From an uncultured Ruminococcus sp. (GTDB taxonomy: Bacteria; Bacillota; Clostridia; Oscillospirales; CAG-272): a stretch of DNA of 15,363 nt. How positions within the stretch are numbered: position 1 is the first letter of the stretch; the number at the start of each line of letters is the position of its first letter. The translations under genes and the position numbers were made by a program. Shown in pieces: positions 1-7,574 of the stretch. The notes below the pieces were generated by a model that saw only the letters and a program-made list of their open reading frames with translations, made no database searches and was not told the origin of the DNA. The stretch lies in NCBI GenBank assembly GCA_900551005.1, contig URUL01000047.1, positions 1 through 15,363 of the forward strand, written 5' to 3'.

Positions 1-107
1 TTGATCATCTGATAGCCGTACATATCCTCATCGGATAGCATTCTCAGGATGAGCATTTCGAGAATCCCTCGTTTGAGATTCTCCTCAATATCATTTCTTT
101 GTGCCAC
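1..107 (-). CDS. PadR-family transcriptional regulator, N-terminal part
   Basis: The minus strand reads from a GTG start at 107 for 35 codons and continues past the left edge. The peptide begins VAQRNDIEENLKRGILEM and continues through LILRMLSDEDMYGYQMI, which is the classic N-terminal winged-helix opening of PadR regulators (L-K-R-G-x-L-E-x-x-I-L-x-x-L ... YGYQ/E). PadR proteins are dimeric DNA-binding repressors, often of a divergently placed gene and of themselves. An AGG core lies a few bases upstream of the GTG (112-114), slightly close but workable. A near-consensus promoter and a palindrome lie upstream. The divergent neighbour is now a broken ligase gene, so the original target may be lost. 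The family call is firm; the ligand and targets cannot be told from this fragment. Confidence 0.88.
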   Translation of the reverse strand, partial: MAQRNDIEENLKRGILEMLILRMLSDEDMYGYQMI

Positions 108-134
108 TTTTCCTTTACCTATCCAAAAATATAA

Positions 135-152
135 TAGTATGATTCTACTATA
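135..152. promoter_or_regulatory. Candidate PadR operator palindrome
   Basis: ATAGTA-N6-TACTAT is a perfect 6+6 palindrome that overlaps the padR -10 box and its likely transcription start. PadR regulators commonly bind such dyads and autoregulate. That this protein binds here is inference from position and symmetry. Confidence 0.5.
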
Positions 153-176
153 TCATATAAGTATCGCGCTGTCAAT
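148..176 (-). promoter_or_regulatory. Sigma-A promoter of padR
   Basis: On the minus strand, TTGACA (171-176) and TATAGT (148-153) are separated by exactly 17 nt. Transcription would begin near 141, about 35 nt before the padR GTG. Confidence 0.72.
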
Positions 177-197
177 ATTCTTTGTGACAAGATATAC

Positions 198-226
198 TTG
201 ACAAAATTTATTATGAATGATAATAT
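198..226 (+). promoter_or_regulatory. Rightward sigma-A promoter facing the ligase pseudogene
   Basis: TTGACA (198-203), a 17-nt spacer and TAATAT (221-226) form a good rightward promoter, divergent from the padR promoter. It probably served the now-broken AMP-forming ligase gene. Confidence 0.6.
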
Positions 227-268
227 AGAATTATACGGATAGGTTGGTAAAAAATACTTGTGTTATCT

Positions 269-668
269 ATGAAAACGATTGCGGGGAAATTTTATGGGCA
301 GAGTAGCATTGATAGGAGAAAACTCTATTGAGATATATAAGTACGCTAATTGATATATGAAATAATGGAGATTGTGTTGTATTAATTGATTTGCGAATTT
401 CGCTTCAGACTGCGACAGAAATGATGCATGATGATAATGTCCATACATGCTACATAAAAAAAGTAATTTGATAAAGTTTCTATCGCCATTACTGAAAACA
501 TATCATTTGTGCTGTAAGTACGAAAAATTGTTTCGGCATAATATCTACCAAAATCAATATATGATAAATTCAAGTCAAACTACCGCCAAAATGAAGCAAT
601 TGTTATTTACAATTCCGGAACAACCGGTAAAGTCAAAAGGTATCAATTTTCTCATTTTGCAATCGTAA
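269..668 (+). pseudogene. Broken AMP-forming acyl/aminoacyl ligase (ANL superfamily)
   Basis: Three collinear pieces of one protein can be read in three frames. Piece one (from the ATG at 294) gives GRVALIGENSIE. One extra base at 333 shifts the frame, and piece two (334-468) reads YISTLIDI, then a stop at 358-360 where Trp would be expected, then NNGDCVVLIDLRISLQTA and a further stretch ending CYIKKVI. Piece three (560-631) reads NEAIVIYNSGTTGK, the glycine/threonine-rich ATP-binding motif (A3) of AMP-forming ligases, after which the frame shifts again. Intact family members run about 450-550 residues and activate carboxylates as adenylates; this remnant covers only the N-terminal part and cannot make a working enzyme. 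The reading could begin at the ATG at 269 with another frameshift. It abuts an IS5-family remnant, which may have replaced the rest of the gene. The original substrate cannot be determined. Confidence 0.72.
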
Positions 669-674
669 GAATTA

Positions 675-936
675 TACCAACAAGTCCGTAATGAAGTCTG
701 CGAAAAAGGCTACCGCAACAAGCCCTTGACCGAGGAACAGAAAAAGAATAACCGCTGTAAATCCAAAATTCGTTGTCGTGTCGAACACATATGTGTTTTT
801 GACTATGTCCATGTGAGGATCAACGGTGCGCTCCATAGGCATTGAACGTGCTACGTTCAATATCGGGCTGACAAATCCGGTTTTTAACCTTTGTCGCTAC
901 TCTTTTTTAAGCCGAAAGGAGGCTGTTTCGGGATAG
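675..936 (+). pseudogene. IS5-family transposase, decayed C-terminal fragment
   Basis: From about 675 the frame reads NEVCEKGYRNKPLTEEQKKN and then CKSKIRCRVEHICVF. After a frameshift near the T run at 795-800, a second frame reads TMSM, a stop at 814-816, then GSTVRSIGIERATFNIGL and TNPVFNLCRY, ending at the TAG at 934-936. The signatures KGYRN-PLTE-Q, R-RVEH-F and RSIG-RA-NIGL-N--YN-CRY are those of the C-terminal DDE region of IS5-group transposases. Only the last quarter or so of a transposase remains, with at least one frameshift and one stop. No left end or upstream transposase part is visible: the DNA immediately before it belongs to the ligase pseudogene. Confidence 0.78.
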
Positions 937-986
937 CTGTACCCTTTTGCGGGAAACGCCCGCAATTTCGGGGCTACCGACCCTAA
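937..986. mobile_element. Probable right end of the IS5-family remnant
   Basis: Just after the transposase stop there is a GC-rich run with a GCGGG/CCCGC hairpin (949-953 and 959-963), followed by the block CGGGGCTACCGACCC (970-984). It sits where an IS right end should be, but without a left end to pair with it the terminal inverted repeat cannot be confirmed. Confidence 0.3.
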
Positions 987-992
987 CATATA

Positions 993-1056
993 AATGAAAT
1001 TTGATGTCGGAATGCGATTCGCCACTTTGATTTCATTATTTCGCATTTGAATCGCA
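993..1056. repeat. Cluster of competing inverted repeats upstream of the YD-repeat gene
   Basis: Three perfect inverted pairs interlock here: AATGAAAT (993-1000) with ATTTCATT (1030-1037), AATGCGA (1011-1017) with TCGCATT (1041-1047), and TGCGATTC (1013-1020) with GAATCGCA (1049-1056). The second and third share 1013-1017, so they cannot form together. No known RNA family was recognised. It may be a mobile-element end or a folded leader of the next gene. Confidence 0.45.
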
Positions 1057-1123
1057 AAATTTTATGATGGGAACAAATTTTTAGAGATTTCCATTATTTT
1101 AATGTAAAAGAAGGACACCGCTG

Positions 1124-4100
1124 ATGAAAAAACAAAAAAGTACTGTAATAAACTCAGTAAAAAATATCGTTATCTTTTTAATGGCTTTTGCAATGATTTT
1201 TACCCTGCCAGGCTTTTCTGTATTGCTTTCGGCATTCGATTTATCAAAGGAAGATGTACAAACTGAAGAGATTTCGGACGAATTTGAAAGCGAATCGTAT
1301 ATCGAAGAAATTGATTTGACTGATGCCGTTTATTACAGCAAGCCAGAACGGACATATGAAGTCAAAAAGTTCAAGGATGCGCTTCTGCGTGGAGAAATAA
1401 CTATACTTATAGGTAAAAGAGCCAAGGCTGTATCCGAAAAATTTTCGTGTATGTTACCGGAATTTTACAGGCAATCGAGAACTGATGCAACGACAGTATA
1501 CTCTTCGGGAAGCGTGTCTGAAAATACGCGTATAGCAGATATGACAAAGTATCTGAAAAACGACTATATACCTATGTTTACGGGCATCGGGCAAAACGAG
1601 AATATCGACGTGATGACGGGCAACCTTTCCCTATCATTTCCGCTCGCCAAGATAGTCGGAGCAGGAGGTTCAGATATCTCGCTTTCGCTCATATATAATT
1701 CTGCGAACAGCAACTTATCCGAAAAATCATGGGGCGAGTCATTAAATACATCATATTACGCTCGCTATGGAGAATTGCTCATTACTACAGATGATGCAGG
1801 CAACAACGTAAGCTATTACGGGGAAAATTCGATAAAATATTTTGCTACAGAGCAGGAAAAGTATTCATGGATGTTTCCGTATGCATATGCCGTAGGAATT
1901 GAAGTGGAATATAACGGTCGCGATGCAGTATATTACCAGACAGCGATACTTGAAGAGGGAACGTTTGTGTCTCCTCTCCCTGTCTCAAAACCAAAGGTTT
2001 ATCTTTCCGATTCGAATGGTCTTGCTCCTGGTTGGAAATTTGATATTCCCACGCTTGAAAGACTCGATAATCCGACCGCTTCAGATGACGCAGATGTTTA
2101 TTATATTCTTCATTTCGGAGATAATAGTTACCGAATAAATAATCTTGCTTTTGAGAACAGAATGACTGCGGATTTATCTATAGAGGCCGTGAATATTACG
2201 GTTTGCGGGAGAACGGCTGTCTTTCTTGTGAGCGAAAAAGATGGAACAAAATACTATTTTGATGGCGACGGCACGATTATTTGTTCAGAAGACAGATACG
2301 GGAGACGTATAAGTTATTCATTTACTACCATTGCCGGAAGACCATATCTTTCGGCTATAACGGATGATTTCGGCAGAAGTATTTCCGTCTCATATGATGC
2401 TTCCGGTGCAATTTCATCTGTCAGTGCCCCGGGCAATGCAACCGTAACGTTTTCAACCTCAGGCTCGGATTTTAACAGCCGTACGATTAACTCTCTGAGC
2501 TATGGCGCAGGAGAAACAACATCATTTACATATCTTGATAATATGATCTGCGAGTCCGCAACATACGGCAGGTTTGATGCGAATACCATAGAAGATGGAA
2601 TTATAGCATATATAGAAACTGAATATCGCCTTATTTCAAAGGTCACTTATCCGAACGGCGATATGACAGATTATACGTACGAAAAGGTATATTCTTCTTG
2701 GGGTACTGATGGCTGTGATTCGGCTTTTACCATTTCGTCGAGAAGCGATACTGTTTTGGGAACCGTCAAAAACTCGTATAGTTATTTTATCGACGGATCT
2801 TATTATACGATGCTGTATCTTGCCGGGATAAGCGAAGAGGAAAGAGAAGCATATTGGAGCGGTTACGATTCATATACAAATGATGTCATATCCGGGAATA
2901 AGGTAACACACTATACATTTAACAATGAGAATCTTTGCATCAACGAAAGCAAGACTCTAAAGCAGACGTCAGGTGAAATCCTGCTGAGTGAAACGCTGTC
3001 TGACTACAATGACTGCAAATTAAAGAGCAATATCACATACAAAAACTATGCTTCGGGAGGAAGCAAATGCTGTACATCATACGAAAGCTTTATTTATGAT
3101 GGAAAAGGAAATATAACATCTCATAACGATATTTCCGGCAAAATAACTTCTTATACCTATGACCAGCTTTACTCTCTTGTAACAAAGGAGACTTCAAGGC
3201 AGGACAGTGCGACTATCGTGATAAAGGAATATGTTCTCACTGCGGACAATAAATCAGTGGCAACGGAAAAGCTTCTTTCAAACGATGTCCTGATATCTCA
3301 GTTTGACTATACATATAATTCACGCGGCAATATTTCGACAAAAACCGAGCATCTCGGCACGCTCAATGTAGTAACGAGCTATACATACGGAGCGGATATA
3401 CCGTATCTTACGGGCTTGAGTATTCAAAGCACCGAATACAGCGAAGGCTATACATATGATATAGCGGGAAGAAAGCTGACGGAAACAGATGCAGCGGGAA
3501 ATATGACCGCCTACGCATACGATATGCGCGGCAGACTCACTTCAGTAACATATCCAAACGGAAGCACGGAGACATATTCTTATGACATAATATCCAATAC
3601 GACTACAGTAACCTCGCGCTCCGGACTTACATTAACATATGTATATAACGGTTACGGTAATCTGCTTATGGTGAAGCACGGAGAGACTGTACTCGAATCT
3701 CATACATATGATGAATACGGCAGACTTGCTTCCGATATAAAATACAACGGCGGCATGATCGTATATGCCTATGATACACTTGACAGGCTTATTTCAAAAA
3801 CCGAATATGATGCGGAAAATGCGATAGTTATGCGTACAAACATCGCATATTCCATATCGTCAGATAATCTTTTCAAAACTCAGACAACTGTAGTCGGCGA
3901 CAGCAATGCACCCTCCGTTATAACTGCGGAATATGCGGACGAGCGAGGTTTTATCGTTCGCCAAACGCGTATGAACGGAGCAGCAGAATACGCGGACAGA
4001 TATACATACGATAATTTCGGTAATGTCCGTTCGCTAGTTCTATCATCGGGCGCGGTTACAAGATATACATATGACTGCATGGGTAATGTGACGAGTACGA

Positions 4101-6067
4101 CTGATGCGCTTGGGAACGTGACATCGAAAACATATGATTCGCGCGGAAATTTGCTCACAGCTACTGATGCACGCGGCAATACCGCGACATATACTTATGA
4201 TGTGCTCGGCAGAAAAATAAGCGAGACCATGCCTTTTGAGGGCGAAGACTTCGGCATATCGTATTTTGAATATGATATACTCGGCAGACTTATCGAGGAG
4301 CGCCATCGCAACGATTCCGCAGATGATGACGAGATTACATATTCACGCACCGTGAATACATATGATAATATGGGCAATCTTATTTCCGCTACCGCATATG
4401 ACGGAGAAAATGCGGCGCTTGTCAGTATATATACATATGATGCGTCGGGCAATATGCTCACGATGACATCGGGCGGCAAGACAACGAGCTATACATATGA
4501 CCTGTTCGGCAGAAAGATAAAAATAACAGATGCTCTCGGTGCAGAGGAGACATATATATATCGTCCCGACGGAGCGCTTATCGAAAAGCATGACCGAAAC
4601 GGCACAACGTTCAGCTATACATACGACAGCCTGCTCCGCCCTGTCACGGACATGGCAGAAAGAACGGGCAAGACCACACAGACGATAACATATACATATA
4701 CCGCCACAGGCGCTGTACGTTCAAAGCAGAATGAAAACGTAACATTGCTTTATACTTATGATGCATGTGGCAGAAATGTTACCGAAACGGAAATAAGCGG
4801 AAGCATCTCGACGAGAAACGAATATTTCTATAATTCAAGCGATTTGCGTACCGACCATAAGCTTTACAGAAACGATGTGCTCGTCAGCTGGATGGGATAT
4901 AGTTATGATGCCCTCGGCAGAATGACATCTATGTACGTTAAAGAGCAAATCACTACACCGATTTATCCCGATTACAGCGGCAAGTGGCATGTAGTACCGT
5001 CATCCGGTAGTGAATATGATATGAACTTCACCCTGTCGGATACGCCTCCCGAGGTAAGTAGTATTGAGATCACAGATACACGTACGAATACAAAGAAGTA
5101 TTACTATGTATTGCCCGATTGGGAATGGGATGAACTGGATAGTGTTTACCATAGAGGAACAATTACCCACGATGGAACAAACTTTTCCGGAACATTCGGA
5201 ATATATCAGGAGCTTGAGACAGAAAGCCATGTCTACGATTATTCGCAGACAACTACATATCCTGCAAGCGGCTTGACATCGAGCGACTACTCGCAACGCA
5301 TCTATATATTCAATGACAATAATGAGATCGAATACACGGTATATGTAAAGTGGTTGTCTTCTCAGGGCGCATCAGACGAACTTACTACCATATATTATGT
5401 GCGCCCTGGCGGTCACGATTTGGGCGAGGGAAGCTTTTTTGAGCCTTCATGGAATACGGAAATAATCTCACATGAGCCGATTGTCAGATATACATATGAT
5501 GCGGTGGGCAATCGCACAAGTGAAATAAAGGATGACGGCAGTACCGTTACATATACCTACAATGCGGCAAATCTGCTGAAAACCATGAGCACCACTGTGG
5601 GCGATACGCTTCAGCAGAGCGATACATATACATATTATCTTGACGGGAATCTGAAAACCGTTACTGGAATGAGCGGCGGCGTGACCTCATATACCTATGA
5701 CGGACTCGGCAGGCTGAAAACGGAGAATATGCTTGACATGACAGATTTCCGCATGGTACAATATACATATGATGCGGCAGGCAATAGGGCAAGCGTCACG
5801 CGCAATGGTACGACTACGACATATACATATGATAATAACAACCGACTGATATCCGAGGTAAGCTCCTCACAGGTAAAGAGCTATACCTATGATGCGAATG
5901 GAAATCAGCTCACGGCTATATCAAACGGCAACTATGCCGGCGCCTATACATATGATCTATGGAATATGCAGGCGACATATACGGTAAGCGGCACGGGAAT
6001 AACGAGCTGTACCTACCGACCCGACGGACTGCGTCACTCTGTTCGGGGGAAGATACATATTCATTGA
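1124..6067 (+). CDS. Secreted YD/RHS-repeat protein, truncated before the RHS core
   Basis: A 1647-residue surface or secreted protein. Residues 1-14 are basic and 15-38 hydrophobic, forming a signal peptide or N-terminal anchor. Around residue 158 is NENIDVMTGNLSLSF, typical of the start of the YD shell in Firmicutes. From about 515 to the end, some 30 YD repeats are visible (patterns YTYDxxGR/N-L). They are interrupted at about 1275-1450 by a segment without YD motifs. In intact family members the repeats form a hollow shell closed by an RHS core that cleaves off a variable, often toxic, C-terminal domain. Here the frame stops inside a repeat, YRPDGLRHS followed by VRGKIHIH, so core and cargo are absent. 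AAGGA (1111-1115) sits 8 nt before the ATG. No clear promoter was found, and no immunity gene follows. It may be a relic of a polymorphic toxin or a toxin-less adhesin-like protein. Confidence 0.88.
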   Translation: MKKQKSTVINSVKNIVIFLMAFAMIFTLPGFSVLLSAFDLSKEDVQTEEISDEFESESYIEEIDLTDAVYYSKPERTYEVKKFKDALLRGEITILIGKRAKAVSEKFSCMLPEFYRQSRTDATTVYSSGSVSENTRIADMTKYLKNDYIPMFTGIGQNENIDVMTGNLSLSFPLAKIVGAGGSDISLSLIYNSANSNLSEKSWGESLNTSYYARYGELLITTDDAGNNVSYYGENSIKYFATEQEKYSWMFPYAYAVGIEVEYNGRDAVYYQTAILEEGTFVSPLPVSKPKVYLSDSNGLAPGWKFDIPTLERLDNPTASDDADVYYILHFGDNSYRINNLAFENRMTADLSIEAVNITVCGRTAVFLVSEKDGTKYYFDGDGTIICSEDRYGRRISYSFTTIAGRPYLSAITDDFGRSISVSYDASGAISSVSAPGNATVTFSTSGSDFNSRTINSLSYGAGETTSFTYLDNMICESATYGRFDANTIEDGIIAYIETEYRLISKVTYPNGDMTDYTYEKVYSSWGTDGCDSAFTISSRSDTVLGTVKNSYSYFIDGSYYTMLYLAGISEEEREAYWSGYDSYTNDVISGNKVTHYTFNNENLCINESKTLKQTSGEILLSETLSDYNDCKLKSNITYKNYASGGSKCCTSYESFIYDGKGNITSHNDISGKITSYTYDQLYSLVTKETSRQDSATIVIKEYVLTADNKSVATEKLLSNDVLISQFDYTYNSRGNISTKTEHLGTLNVVTSYTYGADIPYLTGLSIQSTEYSEGYTYDIAGRKLTETDAAGNMTAYAYDMRGRLTSVTYPNGSTETYSYDIISNTTTVTSRSGLTLTYVYNGYGNLLMVKHGETVLESHTYDEYGRLASDIKYNGGMIVYAYDTLDRLISKTEYDAENAIVMRTNIAYSISSDNLFKTQTTVVGDSNAPSVITAEYADERGFIVRQTRMNGAAEYADRYTYDNFGNVRSLVLSSGAVTRYTYDCMGNVTSTTDALGNVTSKTYDSRGNLLTATDARGNTATYTYDVLGRKISETMPFEGEDFGISYFEYDILGRLIEERHRNDSADDDEITYSRTVNTYDNMGNLISATAYDGENAALVSIYTYDASGNMLTMTSGGKTTSYTYDLFGRKIKITDALGAEETYIYRPDGALIEKHDRNGTTFSYTYDSLLRPVTDMAERTGKTTQTITYTYTATGAVRSKQNENVTLLYTYDACGRNVTETEISGSISTRNEYFYNSSDLRTDHKLYRNDVLVSWMGYSYDALGRMTSMYVKEQITTPIYPDYSGKWHVVPSSGSEYDMNFTLSDTPPEVSSIEITDTRTNTKKYYYVLPDWEWDELDSVYHRGTITHDGTNFSGTFGIYQELETESHVYDYSQTTTYPASGLTSSDYSQRIYIFNDNNEIEYTVYVKWLSSQGASDELTTIYYVRPGGHDLGEGSFFEPSWNTEIISHEPIVRYTYDAVGNRTSEIKDDGSTVTYTYNAANLLKTMSTTVGDTLQQSDTYTYYLDGNLKTVTGMSGGVTSYTYDGLGRLKTENMLDMTDFRMVQYTYDAAGNRASVTRNGTTTTYTYDNNNRLISEVSSSQVKSYTYDANGNQLTAISNGNYAGAYTYDLWNMQATYTVSGTGITSCTYRPDGLRHSVRGKIHIH
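4945..5475 (+). other. Non-YD insert domain inside the YD-repeat protein
   Basis: Residues roughly 1275-1450 break the YD rhythm. The segment begins near PDYSGKWHVVPSSGSEYDM and has alternating hydrophobic/polar stretches such as SSIEITDT, KKYYYVLPD and RGTITHDGTNFSGTFGIYQE, which suggests a beta-rich domain. The reading frame and the repeats resume cleanly at VRYTYDAVGNR. No cysteines or catalytic motif stand out, and I do not recognise the family. Confidence 0.6.
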
Positions 6068-6071
6068 ATTT

Positions 6072-7379
6072 TTATTGACTCAGCCCCGATTTGTCCTCTG
6101 TGGCAGGATTGTCAATCAGTTTTCCGTCTTTTGTAAATCTTGAGCCGTGGCAAGGGCAATCCCATGTGTGCTCGGCTTTGTTGTATTTCAGCGCACAGCC
6201 TAAGTGTGGACAGCGCGGTGTCGTAGGCGTCAAAAGATTGATTGCCGTCTCAAAAATGTTCAGGGCAAGCTGTGGTCTTACTATGCTCCTTGACGGAGAG
6301 AAAACCTCGGCATAGCGATTGTATTTTCCCAATATTTCGTCACGCAGTATCATCGATGCCAGCATGGCAGAGGTCATCCCCCACTTGTTGAATCCGCTTG
6401 CCACATAAAGGGCTTCAGTTCCTTGCGAATATCTGCCAATGTAGGGAACACCGTCAAGTGTCATGCAGTCTTGTGTGGCAAAACGGCATACTTCTTCTGC
6501 ATCCGGATAGTGCTCTGCGGCAAATTCTTCAAGCTCACGCCAGTTTCCGCCGGTTTTACCCGTGCGGTGGCTTCCGCCTCCGAGAAGTAAATACTCCCCG
6601 TAGCTTCTGAACGAAAGCCCCTTTTTGTTTTCATCAATATACATGCCCTCCATTGGAGGAGTCTTCTTTAATGCCAGTACATACGAACGGTGCTGATACA
6701 TTTTTACAAAATATCCGCCGTGCTTGTTGATAATCGGAAAATGCGTGGCAACGATGATTTTCTTCGCATGTATCTTTCCTCGGTTGGTACTGACCAAGCC
6801 AGGAGAAAACCGAATTGCTTTTGTACTCTCGTAAATCCGTAATCTTTTCGAAATTTCGTATAAAAATTTAAGTGGGTTGAAATGAGCTTGCTCGCTGATA
6901 CATAACGCCCCTGCAACAGAAAACGGAAGCGGCAGCTTGTTTGTTCGCTCTGCTTTTATTCCTAATTTTTTGTATGCTTCGGCTTCTTTTTCTATCTTGC
7001 TTTTGTTGTCTATGGAATATAAATAAGCGTCGCTTTCCTCAAAATCGCAGTCAATTTGGGCACAGAGTCTGTGATATTCTTGCAGTGCATCATTGTTTCC
7101 TTCGTAATAAAGCTTCGCTTTGAGGATTCCGAATTCACGAATAAGCTTGTCGTAAATCATGCCGTGCTGAACGGTTATTTTTGCTGTGGTGTTTTGCGTT
7201 ATTCCGCCGCATATTTTATCTGCTTCAATGAGAGCATAGTCAACGCCGACATTTTCCAACGCATGTGCACATAAAATTCCTGCTATCCCTCCGCCGATGA
7301 TAAGAACATCGACGCGGATATCACCGCCCAAGCTCTCAAAATGCGGGCGCTGTGCCGAAATATTCCAGATGGGGTTCAT
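6072..7379 (-). CDS. FAD-dependent oxidoreductase with C-terminal Rieske domain
   Basis: A 435-residue protein on the minus strand, likely cytosolic. Near the N-terminus, VDVLIIGGGIAG (GxGxxG at 29-34) and the acidic residue E52 in ALIEAD form a Rossmann FAD-binding site of the DAO/glycine-oxidase type. The C-terminus has a Rieske [2Fe-2S] site: C390-P-H392 and C408-P-C-H411, in CPHLGC and DCPCHGSRF. Such fusions in Firmicutes are assumed to pass electrons between a flavin-oxidised amine or similar substrate and an iron-sulphur acceptor; the substrate is unknown. The ATG at 7379 is preferred over an upstream GTG (7388) or ATG (7385), because GAGG lies 6-7 nt before it and overlaps the GTG. 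The usual ending NPATGD-like appears as NPATEDKSGLSQ. Its 3' end is convergent with the YD-repeat gene, with a 4-nt gap. A CTGACA/TATATT promoter lies upstream. Confidence 0.86.
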   Translation of the reverse strand: MNPIWNISAQRPHFESLGGDIRVDVLIIGGGIAGILCAHALENVGVDYALIEADKICGGITQNTTAKITVQHGMIYDKLIREFGILKAKLYYEGNNDALQEYHRLCAQIDCDFEESDAYLYSIDNKSKIEKEAEAYKKLGIKAERTNKLPLPFSVAGALCISEQAHFNPLKFLYEISKRLRIYESTKAIRFSPGLVSTNRGKIHAKKIIVATHFPIINKHGGYFVKMYQHRSYVLALKKTPPMEGMYIDENKKGLSFRSYGEYLLLGGGSHRTGKTGGNWRELEEFAAEHYPDAEEVCRFATQDCMTLDGVPYIGRYSQGTEALYVASGFNKWGMTSAMLASMILRDEILGKYNRYAEVFSPSRSIVRPQLALNIFETAINLLTPTTPRCPHLGCALKYNKAEHTWDCPCHGSRFTKDGKLIDNPATEDKSGLSQ

Positions 7380-7445
7380 TTTCATCACCTCTGTGATAGT
7401 ATGCGTGCAGAATTGTTTTTTATGTGAAAAAGGAAATGAAAATAT

Positions 7446-7468
7446 TCAAAAACCCCTACAAAAAGGGG
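7446..7468 (-). terminator. Terminator-like hairpin in the oxidoreductase leader
   Basis: On the minus strand, CCCCT and AGGGG (7464-7468 and 7453-7457) form a small stem followed directly by TTTTTG. It falls at the extreme 5' end of the predicted leader, so it could protect the 5' end or block read-in from the right rather than end a gene. The 5-bp stem is short. Confidence 0.35.
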
Positions 7469-7477
7469 CAAGTAAGA

Positions 7478-7505
7478 AATATACAAAAAGATCCATGTAT
7501 GTCAG
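7478..7505 (-). promoter_or_regulatory. Promoter of the FAD/Rieske oxidoreductase
   Basis: On the minus strand, CTGACA (7500-7505) and TATATT (7478-7483) are separated by 16 nt. Transcription would begin near 7471, about 90 nt before the preferred start codon. Confidence 0.45.
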
Positions 7506-7538
7506 ACTTCTTACGTGAGTTGCATTACAAACATGGAT
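7491..7538. repeat. 8-bp inverted repeat between the divergent oxidoreductase and DUF362 genes
   Basis: ATCCATGT (7491-7498) and ACATGGAT (7531-7538) are perfect inverted copies 32 nt apart. They span the leftward -35 box (7500-7505) and the candidate rightward -35 box (7520-7525), so they could be paired operator half-sites controlling both divergent genes. This is inference from position. Confidence 0.35.
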
Positions 7539-7548
7539 TTGATAAATA
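7520..7548 (+). promoter_or_regulatory. Candidate promoter of the DUF362 gene
   Basis: TTGCAT (7520-7525), 17 nt and TAAATA (7543-7548) lie about 26 nt before the DUF362 ATG. Both boxes are imperfect. Confidence 0.38.
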
Positions 7549-7574
7549 AGTCGATATAAGTTCAGGAGGTAACT

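Noticed and set aside
447..668. 73-codon plus-strand frame as a real small gene
   Set aside because: It cuts across the frames of the ligase remnant; the ligase A3 motif is in a different frame over 608-631.
672..860. 62-codon minus-strand frame with hydrophobic stretches
   Set aside because: It is antisense to the recognisable IS5 transposase fragment and has no start signal.
2650..6010. Regularly recurring short words, considered as a CRISPR-like or satellite array
   Set aside because: They are in frame and encode YD repeats of variable spacing; no uniform repeat-spacer pattern.
7380..7388. GTG at 7388 or ATG at 7385 as start of the FAD/Rieske gene
   Set aside because: The GAGG ribosome site overlaps or touches these codons; the ATG at 7379 has the right spacing.
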